Shown here piece after piece: positions 1 through 9,865 of a stretch of DNA of 64,000 nt. Numbering within the stretch: position 1 is the stretch's first letter; each line of letters begins with the position of its first letter. Under the pieces are notes generated by a model that worked only from the letters and a program-made list of their open reading frames with translations, was not told the DNA's origin and ran no database searches. The position numbers and the translations under genes are program-made. The DNA is from Antarctobacter heliothermus (GTDB taxonomy: Bacteria > Pseudomonadota > Alphaproteobacteria > Rhodobacterales > Rhodobacteraceae): positions 1,620,501 to 1,684,500 of the forward strand of contig NZ_CP022540.1 in the NCBI RefSeq assembly GCF_002237555.1. The letters run 5' to 3'.

Positions 1-1
1 G

Positions 2-736
2 TTCTACGAAGAAGCGCGGCGCGTGCTGGAGACGGTTGATGAGGCAGAGGCCGTTGTGGCGCGATTTTCCGAGGCCCCGCGCGGCACAATCAGCCTGACC
101 GCACCGCTAGGCGTCGGGCGGCGCATCATCGCGCCATTGGTGCCGGAGTTTGTTGACCTGCATCCTGATATCCGCATCCGGATGCGGATGTCCGACCGCA
201 AGGTGGATATTCTGGCTGATGGCATGGATCTTGCGCTGTTTGTCGGAACGCCGCACGACTCCAGCCTGAAACTGCGCAAGTTCGCTGATTGTCCGCGGGT
301 GTTGTGTGCCGCACCCGCCTATCTGGACCGTGTCGGCGTGCCGCAATTCCCCGAGGATCTGTTACGCGGGCATAACTGTTTGTTGCTGCGCTATCCGCGC
401 TCGCCGGAGTATTTCTGGCTGCTCGACACCCCGGACGGGCAACGTAAATTCGAGGTGTCGGGGAAGTATGATGCCGATGACAGCGACGTGCTGACGGGGT
501 GGGCGCTGGCAGGCGCGGGGATTGCCAACAAGCCGCTGTTTGACGTGGCGGATCATCTGGAGGCCGGGCGGTTGGTCGAGGTTCTGCCGCAGGCGCGGCC
601 GGTGCCGTCGATCTTTGGCTGCCTCTATCCGCACCGAAAACTGCAAGATCCAAAAATACGGTTGTTTGTGGACTTTGTCGCGGATCGCGCGGTGGCTGCC
701 ATGAAACAGGGGGCGGCGGTACGGACCCCGGATTGA
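2..736 (+). CDS. LysR-family transcriptional regulator, C-terminal part (cut by window edge)
   Basis: The reading frame is open from base 2 and the true start lies before the window, so the N-terminal helix-turn-helix is not visible. What remains (about 244 residues) matches the linker and effector-binding domain of LysR regulators of the type that resemble CrgA/AaeR: a linker rich in Ala/Glu, then RGTISLTAPLGVGRRIIAPL, the typical entry into the first periplasmic-binding-protein-like subdomain, and a later GWALAGAGIANKPLF segment equivalent to the usual 'V..G.GIA.LP' motif. Such proteins bind a small ligand and regulate a neighbouring, usually divergent, gene. That gene would be upstream of the window. 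A hairpin follows the stop (742-760). Confidence 0.85.
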   Translation, partial: FYEEARRVLETVDEAEAVVARFSEAPRGTISLTAPLGVGRRIIAPLVPEFVDLHPDIRIRMRMSDRKVDILADGMDLALFVGTPHDSSLKLRKFADCPRVLCAAPAYLDRVGVPQFPEDLLRGHNCLLLRYPRSPEYFWLLDTPDGQRKFEVSGKYDADDSDVLTGWALAGAGIANKPLFDVADHLEAGRLVEVLPQARPVPSIFGCLYPHRKLQDPKIRLFVDFVADRAVAAMKQGAAVRTPD

Positions 737-1092
737 TTGCGCCCTGCTCGGCGAGCAGGGGGCGTGCCGTCATGCGCCCTCGCCTCCCACCCCAAGGCGA
801 ACGTTGCCCTTGATCCTTTGTGTCCCCCAAAAGACGTCCTGCGCGACAATAGGGGCAAGCAGCCGCACCACCCGCCAACCTGCTTTGGGTGCCGGATCAT
901 TTATGGCAATGAAAAGATATTCTTTGACCAGTCTGTGGAGCGGCCTATATTTACAGCTTCATTTTCGTTTGATGCTTCAGAAATACCGGGAGCGGTCTCT
1001 GGCGACACGCCTAACTATTCGTAAAAAACATTCGGCGTTGGGCGCGCATTAAGGTGCGCCGAGCCAGACAGGGTTTCCCAAGGAGGACTACA
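737..1092. other. Intergenic stretch between the LysR gene and the Nudix gene
   Basis: No convincing gene. It contains a perfect 8-bp hairpin just after the LysR stop (742-749 with 753-760, no T-run), a lower-GC stretch from about 900 to 1040, and one sigma70-like promoter candidate at 924-951. An open frame running through 1052 has no ribosome-binding site and no recognisable product. Confidence 0.6.
924..951 (+). promoter_or_regulatory. Candidate sigma70-type promoter upstream of the Nudix gene
   Basis: TTGACC (924-929), a 16-base spacer, then TATATT (946-951), inside the low-GC part of the gap. It would give a leader of about 135 bases before the Nudix start. Seen by eye only. Confidence 0.35.
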
Positions 1093-1554
1093 GTGCCGGA
1101 ACGCGGCCAACAAATCGCCGCCCTGCCCATGCGGCGGGACGCCAAGGATGAAGTCAAAGTGCTGATGGTCACCTCACGCGATACGGGGCGATGGGTCATG
1201 CCCAAAGGCTGGCAGATGGACGGCAAGAAGCCCTGGCGCGCCGCCGAAATCGAGGCGCTCGAAGAGGCCGGGGCCAAGGGGCATATCGGTAACGAGAGGA
1301 TCGGCACCTATCGCTATGGCAAGGTGCTGGACGACGGACAGGTGGTCCCTTGTCTGGTCGAGGTCTATCCAATGTTTGTCGACCGACTATTGCGCGACTG
1401 GAAAGAGCGTAAAGAGCGTAAGCGCAAGTGGTTCACACCCAAGGCGGCGGCGCAACGTGTGGACGAACCGGATCTGGCGGAATTGCTGCAAAGCCTGCAC
1501 AAGAACCCGCACAAGGTGCCGGCCATCCGAAAGCTGATCGACCAAATGGCCTGA
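1093..1554 (+). CDS. Nudix hydrolase with a divergent Nudix box
   Basis: 153 residues. The GTG start at 1093 is chosen because AGGAGG (1081-1086) sits six bases before it; an earlier in-frame GTG at 1054 lacks such a site. Residues 39-61 form a Nudix box (GX5EX7REUXEEXGU) in which the first Glu is Lys45 and the usual Arg is Ile53, while Glu54, the EE pair (57-58) and Gly60 are kept. The preceding PKGW and the compact size resemble the diphosphoinositol-polyphosphate/diadenosine-polyphosphate branch of the superfamily, which hydrolyses a nucleoside diphosphate linked to another group. The substrate cannot be read from sequence. The C-terminal half is basic (KERKERKRKWF). It stands alone, followed by a convergent peroxidase gene. 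Confidence 0.85.
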   Translation: MPERGQQIAALPMRRDAKDEVKVLMVTSRDTGRWVMPKGWQMDGKKPWRAAEIEALEEAGAKGHIGNERIGTYRYGKVLDDGQVVPCLVEVYPMFVDRLLRDWKERKERKRKWFTPKAAAQRVDEPDLAELLQSLHKNPHKVPAIRKLIDQMA

Positions 1555-1608
1555 TCGGCGTCCGGTTCAGTCCGCACGCCTTATCCTGTCTCCCGGTTAC
1601 TCCACCAA

Positions 1609-2949
1609 TCAATCCACTGGCAGACCGCTGGGCACGCTGTCAGGCCGCCCCAGCGGGCGTGTTTCAGCGGTCTCTCCGGTCAACGCGTTCAGGAACGCCT
1701 CTAGCGCGTCGATGTCGCTGTCGACCATCTCGACCGGAGCGATGTCCAAATAGGCAATCTGATCCGCCAATTCGTCACCGAAACTCATCAGGCGAAAATC
1801 ATGCTCGTTCAGCCAGTCCACATCGGGCAGCCGTGCCATGCCGGGAGTCCATTCCTCGCGCGCGGTGATCGGATCACACATGTGTCGGATCATGTCGCGT
1901 AGCTTGGGATAGGCACCGTTGTGACCATAGGGTGCGCTGAGCGCGACGTTGCGCAGGCTGGGTGTGCGGAACTTGTAGGCGTCGTCGGGGTTGCGCGTGG
2001 TTTCCATGCGGCCAAGGTCACGCGGTATCGTATCGCCGTCGAATGGGCGGCCCGGCCCGAATTGCGGCACGCCCACGGCATGAAACGCCTGATCCGAAAA
2101 TAGGGGTCCGCTGTGGCACCCGGCGCACCCTGCGTCCCCAAAAAAGAGCTGCCGCCCCTGTTCCGCCTGCGGCGAAAGCGGTTCGCCCAATGTCAGCCAT
2201 TTGTCATAGGGGCTGTCGTGGTTCTGCCATTCGGTGCCGATAAAGGCGGCTAAGGCATTCACGATCTCCACTATGGTGATGTCCTCCACGGACTGCACGT
2301 CGGGAAAGGCGCGCATGAACTGTTCTTGGTATTCGGGCACATTGCGGACTCGATCGGCCACCATGGCCCACCCCAGATCGATACGCGTCGCAAACGCCGC
2401 GGCAACGGGGTTTTCATCTGGCGCGCCTGCCATCTCTGTTGCCGAACTCATCGGAAAAAGCGCCTGTGCCGCAAGGATCGAATTGAGCCCCTCGGGGGTG
2501 TGGACCCCGGCGGGGGTCCTGAACCGGGTGCCGCTGTCATCTGCCATCTCGACCCGCCCGTCATGGAACATCTGACGCACGCCGGTATGGCCGAGGTTCC
2601 ACAAGGCGGGCGCGTTGCGCGGTACCCGTTCAGCTATCCGGGTCAGGCCATCGCCGGGGGTGCGATCTGCGCCAAGCCCGGCCCCGCCTTCGCCGATGCC
2701 AAGGCTAACGCCATCCGCCCCATGCAGCGAATGATGGTGGCAGGTGGCGCAGCTGATGTTCTGGTTGCCTGACAGGATTTTGTCATAAAACAGTAGTTGG
2801 CCCAACTGCGCCTGATGCCGGTCGAAGGTCAGGTAGTCCGCTGGCCGGATCGCGTCGGCCTGTGCGACGACCGGAAACAACGTCAAGAGGGCTGCGGAAA
2901 CGGCCCGCAAGGACCGGAGAAAGGGAGACGTGCGAAAAATGGGAAACAT
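1609..2949 (-). CDS. Di-haem cytochrome c peroxidase / MauG-family protein
   Basis: 446 residues, with an N-terminal signal sequence (basic start, hydrophobic residues about 14-30, ending VVAQA-DA), so the protein is periplasmic. Two c-type haem sites are visible: CATCH at 67-71 and CAGCH at 275-279, the spacing expected for bacterial di-haem peroxidases. Family members reduce hydrogen peroxide using electrons from a small cytochrome or cupredoxin, while MauG-type relatives oxidise protein side chains. The region RTPSLRNV near residue 330 is the conserved stretch after the second haem in this family. It is transcribed alone, convergent with the Nudix gene, with about 0.8 kb of non-coding DNA upstream. 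Whether it is a peroxidase or MauG-like cannot be decided here. Confidence 0.88.
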   Translation of the reverse strand: MFPIFRTSPFLRSLRAVSAALLTLFPVVAQADAIRPADYLTFDRHQAQLGQLLFYDKILSGNQNISCATCHHHSLHGADGVSLGIGEGGAGLGADRTPGDGLTRIAERVPRNAPALWNLGHTGVRQMFHDGRVEMADDSGTRFRTPAGVHTPEGLNSILAAQALFPMSSATEMAGAPDENPVAAAFATRIDLGWAMVADRVRNVPEYQEQFMRAFPDVQSVEDITIVEIVNALAAFIGTEWQNHDSPYDKWLTLGEPLSPQAEQGRQLFFGDAGCAGCHSGPLFSDQAFHAVGVPQFGPGRPFDGDTIPRDLGRMETTRNPDDAYKFRTPSLRNVALSAPYGHNGAYPKLRDMIRHMCDPITAREEWTPGMARLPDVDWLNEHDFRLMSFGDELADQIAYLDIAPVEMVDSDIDALEAFLNALTGETAETRPLGRPDSVPSGLPVD

Positions 2950-3760
2950 GCCAAACCTGTTCTGAAATGTCGGAACTTAGTGGATAACAAAAGTGTGATC
3001 ATTCTGCGGCGGCTTGGCAAGTTTCGGAAATGGCTGGATGACGCGGAGCTTCATTTGTCTGGTGAAATCAACAGGTTTCTCCTTCGGGAAATGCGTCCAC
3101 AAGGCAATGTTTGGCCAATTCGGCCTTCGCTGGCGCGACTCGGCGGACGTTAAAGCCATCCGCAACACCGCTGCGGGCGAAACTCTTGCGTACCTCAAAA
3201 TGCGGGGTTCCCATGACGTGTATAGCGAAACGGCCTGCGGCCATGAAAAACGGATAGCGCGTCATCGACTTGGCCGGGGTCTAAAGGACAAGGGGTGGGG
3301 CCAGCGAGACGCTGGATAATCTGTTGGCGGTGATGCCTGGCGGTCCGGTGGGTTTCATGCAGGCGACCTCTGCCATACCTGCGCAGATACGACCCAATAC
3401 ATCGCGAAACGCGCGGCTGCCGGCCCGTGCTGGGGTCATCAGTTCTTGCTTCCCCAGCTGTGCCCTGACGGCGCGCTGGTGCTTTGGGGGCCGTTTCGCG
3501 GGCACCGATTGTGATGCGGGCAGCTCGGTCCTTTTTGTTCCGGGGCGTTCGGGCCATCGTTGAAGAGCATATAGGATGCCGCGCAAGCTGCCACATTTTT
3601 GCCACAGGTCGCGGCGGGATTGTGGCTCTTCAACCCAATTTCCGCCTTATACCCGGGGCTTCGGGCAATTGACTGTAGCGGCGTTTCCAAAAGTAAGATA
3701 ATTCGCGAAGTGTAATAACAAGCTTGCCGACCTAAACAAGGCGAGCACAGAGGTAGAGCG
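2950..3760. other. 811-bp gap between the peroxidase and adhesin genes
   Basis: No gene I can support; open frames on both strands lack ribosome-binding sites and recognisable motifs. It must carry the divergent promoters of the peroxidase and adhesin operons. A weak -35-like TTGACT (3669) with TAAGAT (3694, spacer 19) precedes the adhesin. The last 100 bases are AT-richer than the rest. Confidence 0.5.
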
Positions 3761-6700
3761 GTGCAAATTATGAACGCGATTAATTTCGTGACCCGTACCC
3801 GTACGGGCGACGTTGAGCGTGGTGCAGTCGATGGGGACGGCAAAGGCTTCCTGATTGGTGCGACCGGCGGTCAGGATATTTCCCTGAACATCAGTCAGGC
3901 CGACGTGCGCGGATATGACCGCGCCGCAAACGACCTGCTAATTACCTTGGCCGACGGCCGAGTGATCGTCCTGGAAGGCTATTTTGATGCGGGCGGCGGG
4001 ATGGCCAGCCGGTTGTTCCTTAGCTCGGACGGGATCTTAAACGAGGTCAGCTTTGTCGAGGCGGAGGGTGGCGCGCTGTTTGCCCAGTACGGTCCGACCG
4101 AAAGCTGGGGTAAATGGAGCCCGGACGACGCGCTGATCTTTATCAACGAACCGACCGTAGTTGCCGAAGCGCCCGTGGTGGTGGGCGGCGACAATGACGT
4201 CAGCATGCTGGCAGCTGGTCTGCTGGGCCTTGGCGGGATTGGTGCGGCGGGTCTTGGCGCGGCGGCGCTGGGTGGCGCCGCCCTGTTGGGTGGCGGCGCA
4301 CGCAGCGGCGGCGGCGGCGGTGGTGGCGGCACTGTTGGGTGGACCCCGCCCACTGTGGACGACCCCGAGGCCAGCTATGACATCGCGAGCGGTGACACGC
4401 CCAGCATCACCATCACCGGCACGGCCAATCCCGGCTCGGAGATCATGGTCACCATCGGCGGTATTACCCTGACGGGTGTCGCGGGCGATGATCGCACCTG
4501 GGAGATTGTCTTTGAGGGTGAGAATTTCCCGCCAGACGGCATTTACCAGAATATTCCGGTGATCGTCACCGATCCAGACGGTACGATATCCGAACTTTAC
4601 GGCCCGTCGTTCGAGATTGACACAACGCCGCCGCCGATTGACGTCACTGACGGCACCGTGTCCACGGGCGTCATTGTCAACGAGGACGACCAGAGCGATG
4701 GCGTCACCGTCACGGGTGAAGGAGAGCCAGGCTCCACTGTGACCATCACCGTCGACGGCACCACGCAAGTGGTTGAGGTCGGGGCGGATGGCGCGTGGTC
4801 TTTCGACTTTTCCAGCACCATCTTTCCCCCGGGCACCTATAACAAGGACATCACCCTGACGGCGACGGACCGTTTCGGCAACAGCACGACCGTTGTCGAT
4901 GTGGTCGAGGTGGATACCGAAAACAGCATTTCGCTGACCAATCTGCCGCTGACCGGCGATAACGTGATCGCCGAGGCAGAGGCGGCAGCGGGCTTTACCT
5001 TTACCGGGTCCACGGACGCGGGGGCCACGGTCAACGTCACGGTCGAGGGTGTGACCTACAGCGCGACCGCCGCAGCGGACGGCAGCTGGAGTGTGACGTT
5101 CAACGCGGGCGATCTGCCCGGCGGCACCTATCAGACCACGGCCCAGATCGTCTCGACCGACACGGCGGGCAACGTCGCCACCATGAGCCACACCTTTGAC
5201 GTCGATACCGAAACCAGTGTGACCGTTGAGACCGCGACCATCGGCGGTGACGCGGTAATCAACGCGGTAGAAGCTGACGGTGGCATTGTCGTGACCGGCA
5301 CCGCCGAAGACGGCGCAACGGTCGTCGTCTCGACAAACGGCGAAAGCCATTCGACCACAGCCACGGCCACAGGCGGCTGGACCGTCGATATTCCGTCGGT
5401 CAGCCTGCCACGCGGGACCATGCCGCTGGAGATCACCGCGGCGGCGACGGATGCGGCGGGCAATACCGTCACCACCACGGGCACGGTTACAATTGACACA
5501 GAGATCGACCTGACGCTGAACACCGCCACGATCGAAGGTGATGGCGTGATCAATGCCGCCGAGGCCGCAGATGGCACCGTTCTGACCGGCACAGCCGAGG
5601 CGGGCGCAAGCGTTGTCGTCAGCGCCAATGGCTTTGATTACACGGCCACGGCGGACGGCTCAGGCGCATGGTCGGTAAATGTGCCTGCGGGCAATCTGCC
5701 CTCCGGCACCACCACCATGGACATCAGCGCCACGGCTACGGACGCGGCGGGCAATACCGTGACGGCCACCGGCAGCGTCGGGATCGACACAGAGATCGCC
5801 CTGACTATCGACACCTCGACTGTTGCGGTGGACGGCATCGTCAACAGCACGGAACACGCGGGCATGATCGCCTTTACCGGCACCGGGGAGCCGGGTGCCA
5901 CTGTGACACTGGAACTGTATGGACAGACGGCCAGCGCGGTTGTTGCCAACGATGGCACTTGGTCCATGCCGTTCCCGGCCAGTGTCCTGCCAACCAACGC
6001 AGGTCAGATGGGCAGTATCGCTGTTCTGGCCACTGTCTTCTCGACCGATGCGGCGGGCAACATGGCCTTGGCATCAGGCGGGTTTGAGATCGACGTCACC
6101 AACCACGTCGAGGTCTACACCTCGAACATCGAAGGGGACGGCGTGGTCAACGCCGCAGAGCGCGCCGATGGCGTGTTGCTGACCGGCTATACAGAGGCCA
6201 CGACCGCAGGTTCCAGCGTAACGGTCATGGTCAACGGCACCTCCTATGATGCTGTTATCAATTTCAACGGCAACTGGTCGGTTGTGATCCCGGCCTCTGA
6301 AATCCCCGCGGGCGAAACCTCGTTGGATGTTCTGGCCACCTCGATTGACGGGGCGGGCAACGTGTCCACGGCTACTGGCAGCATCGCCATCGACACCACC
6401 ACCAACGTTGCCGTCATGACGGCAGCGGTTGAGGGGGACGGCGTGGTCAACGCGGCCGAACGTGCCGACGGTGTGACCCTGACGGGTACGGCGGAGCCGG
6501 GCAGCACCGTCATGGTGACGCTGGGCACCGTGACACATCAGGCCACGGTTGCCGTCAACGGCAGCTGGACCGCCAATTTCGCGACTGCCGAAATCCCGGC
6601 TGGGGAGCGGACGCTGAATGTGACCGCCATCTCCACCGATCCGGCAGGCAATACTGCAACTGCCAATGGCAGCATCGACGTCGACACTTTGGTACGCAAC

Positions 6701-8458
6701 TTTGCCATCACCTCCACCCCCGGTGGGGCGGATGCGGTCATCAATGCGAATGAGGCGGCGCAGGGCCTGACCCTGACCGGCACAACCGAACCGGGCGGCA
6801 GCGTCACGCTGACCCTGAACGGCCACACCGTGCAGGCGACTGTGGATGCAAGCGGCAACTGGACCGCTGGCTTCGACGCGGCGCAGCTACCGTCGGGTGA
6901 GCAGACCGTGACCCTGACCGCCGTGTCCAAGGACCCGGCTGGCAACGTTGAAACCATCAGCCAACCTGTCACCCTCGACACCAGCGCGGGCACGCTGACC
7001 ATCAGCCCCGCCCCGGTCGAGGGCGACGATGTGGTGAACATGGTCGAGGCCTCTGATGGCGTGACCCTGCGCGGGACATCGGATGCCGGGCAGATGGTCG
7101 ACGTGACGCTGAACGGCGTGACCCATTCGGTCCTGACCGACCCCTCTGGCAACTGGTCGGTGGATTATGCTCCGGGTGAGATCGCGCCGGGCACCTATAC
7201 CGCCAACATCTCGGCCACGATCACCGACAGCGCGGGCAACACGTTGACCCGCACCGACAGCGTCCAGATCGACACAGAGGTGGTCAACTTTGCCGCTTCC
7301 GGCGCGCCGGTCGAGGGCGACAATGTCATCAACGCGAATGAGGCCAGCGACGGCTTTGTCCTGACCGGCACGACAGAGCCGGGCGGCACGGTGTCCGTCA
7401 CGTTTGAGGGCGTCACACATGCTGCATTCGTCGATGCCAGCGGCAACTGGAGCGTCGGTTTCACCGCCGCAGAGATCCCCACGGGCGAGAAAGCCACCTC
7501 GGCGGTGATCAACACCACGGATGCGGCGGGCAACACGGCCACAACCTCGGTGAGCTTTGACATCGACACTGTGGTGAACACCCTGACCATGTCTGCGGAC
7601 CCGATCACACCTGACAACGTCATCAACGCGGCAGAGGCCCGTCAGGGCGTCACCCTCAACGGTACCGTCGAAGAGGGATCGACCGTAACAGTGACTGTTG
7701 GCGGCATGGCGCATGTGGCGGCTGTCGATGCCAGTGGCAACTGGACCGTGGACATCCCGCCCAGTGCGATGCCCACCGGCACCCAATCCGCCCCGGTGCT
7801 GATCGAGGCGGTTGATCCGGCGGGCAACACCCGCGCCATCACAGAGTCGCTGAACGTCGATACAGACGCGCCCGACGCGCTGGGCTGGGTTGGCTATGGC
7901 CGTGACGGCTCTGGTGTGGATCTGATCCGTACAGAGATCACCACCGACGATGTGTTCCTTGGTCAACTCAACGACCCGTCGGGGACGCCGGATGTGACGG
8001 CGGTCGGCATTGATGCCAGCACGGATATCACGGCTCTGGGTCAGACCTATATCGACCTTACCGGGTCGGTTCCTGACGGCACTCATCTTGTGCTGGCCTC
8101 CACCGATGCGGCGGGCAACACCTCGGGGTCTTATCTGGTTACCGATGATCCGGCGACCAGCACGGTGCTGATGTCCGACGATATCGCCAGCGCGCTGGCG
8201 GATTTCCAGATCGAAACCATCGACCTGCATTTTGCCGAAGACAGCAGCCTGACCATCACAGAGGCGCAGATCAAGGCGCTGTCGGACAACTCTGACACGG
8301 TCACGATCCGGGGCGGATCGGATGACAGTGTGACTATCACAGGGGCGTCGGCGCAGGGCACAGAGACCGTCAATGGCGAAAGCTTCAACGTCTTTACCCT
8401 AGGCGACGCGCGCCTGTTGATCGACGACGACATCACGCAGGTCCACGGCGTCGTTTGA
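3761..8458 (+). CDS. Large secreted Bap/BapA-like adhesin with 12 Ig-like repeats
   Basis: 1565 residues, no Sec signal peptide. Residues 1-80 resemble the BapA-type prefix domain (ending DLLITLADGRVIVLEGYF). Residues about 148-191 are a Gly/Ala/Leu-rich stretch ending in eight glycines. Residues about 200-1369 hold 12 tandem Ig-like units of about 97 residues, each with a GDxVINAxEA-like start, a GTxEPGxxVxVT core, a W in the fourth strand and a TDxAGNT turn closing in IDT. Residues 1370-1565 form an unrelated acidic C-terminus ending LGDARLLIDDDI, like the C-termini of type I secreted adhesins. The protein is expected on the cell surface in attachment or biofilm formation. Three secretion genes follow. 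Start: GTG at 3761 behind AGGTAG; ATG at 3770 is possible. Confidence 0.88.
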   Translation: MQIMNAINFVTRTRTGDVERGAVDGDGKGFLIGATGGQDISLNISQADVRGYDRAANDLLITLADGRVIVLEGYFDAGGGMASRLFLSSDGILNEVSFVEAEGGALFAQYGPTESWGKWSPDDALIFINEPTVVAEAPVVVGGDNDVSMLAAGLLGLGGIGAAGLGAAALGGAALLGGGARSGGGGGGGGTVGWTPPTVDDPEASYDIASGDTPSITITGTANPGSEIMVTIGGITLTGVAGDDRTWEIVFEGENFPPDGIYQNIPVIVTDPDGTISELYGPSFEIDTTPPPIDVTDGTVSTGVIVNEDDQSDGVTVTGEGEPGSTVTITVDGTTQVVEVGADGAWSFDFSSTIFPPGTYNKDITLTATDRFGNSTTVVDVVEVDTENSISLTNLPLTGDNVIAEAEAAAGFTFTGSTDAGATVNVTVEGVTYSATAAADGSWSVTFNAGDLPGGTYQTTAQIVSTDTAGNVATMSHTFDVDTETSVTVETATIGGDAVINAVEADGGIVVTGTAEDGATVVVSTNGESHSTTATATGGWTVDIPSVSLPRGTMPLEITAAATDAAGNTVTTTGTVTIDTEIDLTLNTATIEGDGVINAAEAADGTVLTGTAEAGASVVVSANGFDYTATADGSGAWSVNVPAGNLPSGTTTMDISATATDAAGNTVTATGSVGIDTEIALTIDTSTVAVDGIVNSTEHAGMIAFTGTGEPGATVTLELYGQTASAVVANDGTWSMPFPASVLPTNAGQMGSIAVLATVFSTDAAGNMALASGGFEIDVTNHVEVYTSNIEGDGVVNAAERADGVLLTGYTEATTAGSSVTVMVNGTSYDAVINFNGNWSVVIPASEIPAGETSLDVLATSIDGAGNVSTATGSIAIDTTTNVAVMTAAVEGDGVVNAAERADGVTLTGTAEPGSTVMVTLGTVTHQATVAVNGSWTANFATAEIPAGERTLNVTAISTDPAGNTATANGSIDVDTLVRNFAITSTPGGADAVINANEAAQGLTLTGTTEPGGSVTLTLNGHTVQATVDASGNWTAGFDAAQLPSGEQTVTLTAVSKDPAGNVETISQPVTLDTSAGTLTISPAPVEGDDVVNMVEASDGVTLRGTSDAGQMVDVTLNGVTHSVLTDPSGNWSVDYAPGEIAPGTYTANISATITDSAGNTLTRTDSVQIDTEVVNFAASGAPVEGDNVINANEASDGFVLTGTTEPGGTVSVTFEGVTHAAFVDASGNWSVGFTAAEIPTGEKATSAVINTTDAAGNTATTSVSFDIDTVVNTLTMSADPITPDNVINAAEARQGVTLNGTVEEGSTVTVTVGGMAHVAAVDASGNWTVDIPPSAMPTGTQSAPVLIEAVDPAGNTRAITESLNVDTDAPDALGWVGYGRDGSGVDLIRTEITTDDVFLGQLNDPSGTPDVTAVGIDASTDITALGQTYIDLTGSVPDGTHLVLASTDAAGNTSGSYLVTDDPATSTVLMSDDIASALADFQIETIDLHFAEDSSLTITEAQIKALSDNSDTVTIRGGSDDSVTITGASAQGTETVNGESFNVFTLGDARLLIDDDITQVHGVV

Positions 8459-8480
8459 TTGCGTACCAGTAACGTCCGCA

Positions 8481-8501
8481 GGCCCGGCACAGAACCGGGC
8501 C
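8481..8501. other. Hairpin between the adhesin and its secretion genes
   Basis: A perfect 7-bp stem (GGCCCGG/CCGGGCC) with a 7-base loop, 22 bases after the adhesin stop and 47 bases before the next start. There is no T-run, so it is not a classical terminator. It could act as an mRNA stabiliser or attenuator that sets the ratio of adhesin to transporter. Confidence 0.4.
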
Positions 8502-8548
8502 GCGGATCCCGCTACATAACGATAAATCGAGCCGAGACGGGGGCACGG

Positions 8549-9865
8549 ATGAGCATAGGCAGGCAGAGCCTGAGCCTGATCGCCCTGGCGATCGCGCTCT
8601 CGGGTTGCATGAAAGATATGGCTGCGAAGATGCCTTTTGGCGGACGCGCGGACCCTCCGGCGGAGGAGACGGTCACGCGCGCGGCATCCGCGGCGCGCCC
8701 TGATACCGCACATGCCGCCCCCATTATTCACGCTCTGTCGCTGCGCGGCTCTGTGGTTGAGCCGGGGACACCCTATGCCCGCGTCGCCGATGCGGTCATC
8801 GCGTCGGACTCGCGGGTTGCGGCGGCTGAATTGCACATTGCCCGCCTGCGCGCCGAGGCCGCCAAGTACAACTGGCTGCCCAGCATTGGGCCGCGCATCT
8901 CTCTCAACTCGTTGGGAGATTTTGTCGCCGATCTGGTGGTCAATCAGGTTTTGTTCGACAACGGTCGCAAGAAGGCAGAGCGCGATTTGGCGAAATCCCA
9001 CGTCGAACTGGCCGCCGTCAAACTGGTTGAGGATGGCAATCGGCGCGTCAACGACGCTCTGACACTGTACGTCCGCGCGCAGGAAAGCCGCGAACTGGAC
9101 TCCCATCTGGAATTTGCGCTCAAGGACATGACCCAATTCGAATGGATCATGAACGAACGGGTCAAGGGCGGTGTATCCGATACATCCGACCTAAACGTTC
9201 TGCGCCAAAAACTGGCCAGCATCCGCGCGCGCCGCAGTGAGGCGCAGGAAACTGCCCGCACGGCGATGGCGGAACTGGATGCAATGGCCGCGACACCGCT
9301 GACCGATATACATGGCCTTGGCGGATTGCGTGATGCCTCTGGCGGCCCGGCGTTGGCCGTTCTACGGGCACAAGCCGAACGCGATATCGCCGTGGCCGAG
9401 GCCCGGATTGCCCGCGCCAGCCATCTGCCGAGCCTTGTGGCCAGTGGTTCAGGCGGGCAATCGCCATTGCGGGGCAGTCTGGATATCGGGTCAGACACGC
9501 TGTTTTCGCTGGGCACCGTATCCGACCTTAGGGCAATCGACGCCAGCAAGGACGCCGCATCGCGCAAGATCGGCGAGGCAGAGGAAACCGCAGAGCGCGC
9601 CATCCGCAGTCAGGCCAGCCAATTGGCCGCCTATACCCGGCAGGCCAAAGAGGCCGATCTGTTGACCCGGCAGGCCAAGCAGAACCTTGACCTGTTCCAG
9701 CGCCAGTACGATGGCGGCCAACGGCAGGTCATGGATGTGGTGGGTGTGTATGAAACCTATGCCGCTGCGCTAGAGCGGGCGATTGACCTGAAATACAAGG
9801 CGGCGCGCGCCGAATTGGAACTCGCCCGCCTGCGTGGCGCGCTGGCGGAAGGGGCGCAGTTGTGA
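8549..9865 (+). CDS. TolC-like outer-membrane lipoprotein of the type I secretion system
   Basis: 438 residues from ATG 8549. An upstream in-frame TTG at 8459 would hide the signal, so the later start is preferred. The start gives a lipoprotein signal with lipobox LSGC (Cys20). The rest is long alpha-helical sequence rich in Ala, Glu and Arg with two related halves (around 60-230 and 245-430), as expected for an outer-membrane efflux protein: segments such as LPSIGPRISL and FDNGRKKAERDLAKSHVELA match the family. It should form the outer-membrane channel for the adhesin. The stop overlaps the next start by four bases (GTGA), so the two are translationally coupled. About 90 bases separate it from the adhesin. 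Confidence 0.85.
   Translation: MSIGRQSLSLIALAIALSGCMKDMAAKMPFGGRADPPAEETVTRAASAARPDTAHAAPIIHALSLRGSVVEPGTPYARVADAVIASDSRVAAAELHIARLRAEAAKYNWLPSIGPRISLNSLGDFVADLVVNQVLFDNGRKKAERDLAKSHVELAAVKLVEDGNRRVNDALTLYVRAQESRELDSHLEFALKDMTQFEWIMNERVKGGVSDTSDLNVLRQKLASIRARRSEAQETARTAMAELDAMAATPLTDIHGLGGLRDASGGPALAVLRAQAERDIAVAEARIARASHLPSLVASGSGGQSPLRGSLDIGSDTLFSLGTVSDLRAIDASKDAASRKIGEAEETAERAIRSQASQLAAYTRQAKEADLLTRQAKQNLDLFQRQYDGGQRQVMDVVGVYETYAAALERAIDLKYKAARAELELARLRGALAEGAQL

Noticed and set aside
2977..3605. Possible small genes in the gap before the adhesin
   Set aside because: Several overlapping frames on both strands, none with a ribosome-binding site, hydrophobic pattern or recognisable domain.
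6887..8230. A 447-codon minus-strand frame inside the adhesin
   Set aside because: Arises from the repetitive GC-rich codons of the Ig-like units on the other strand.
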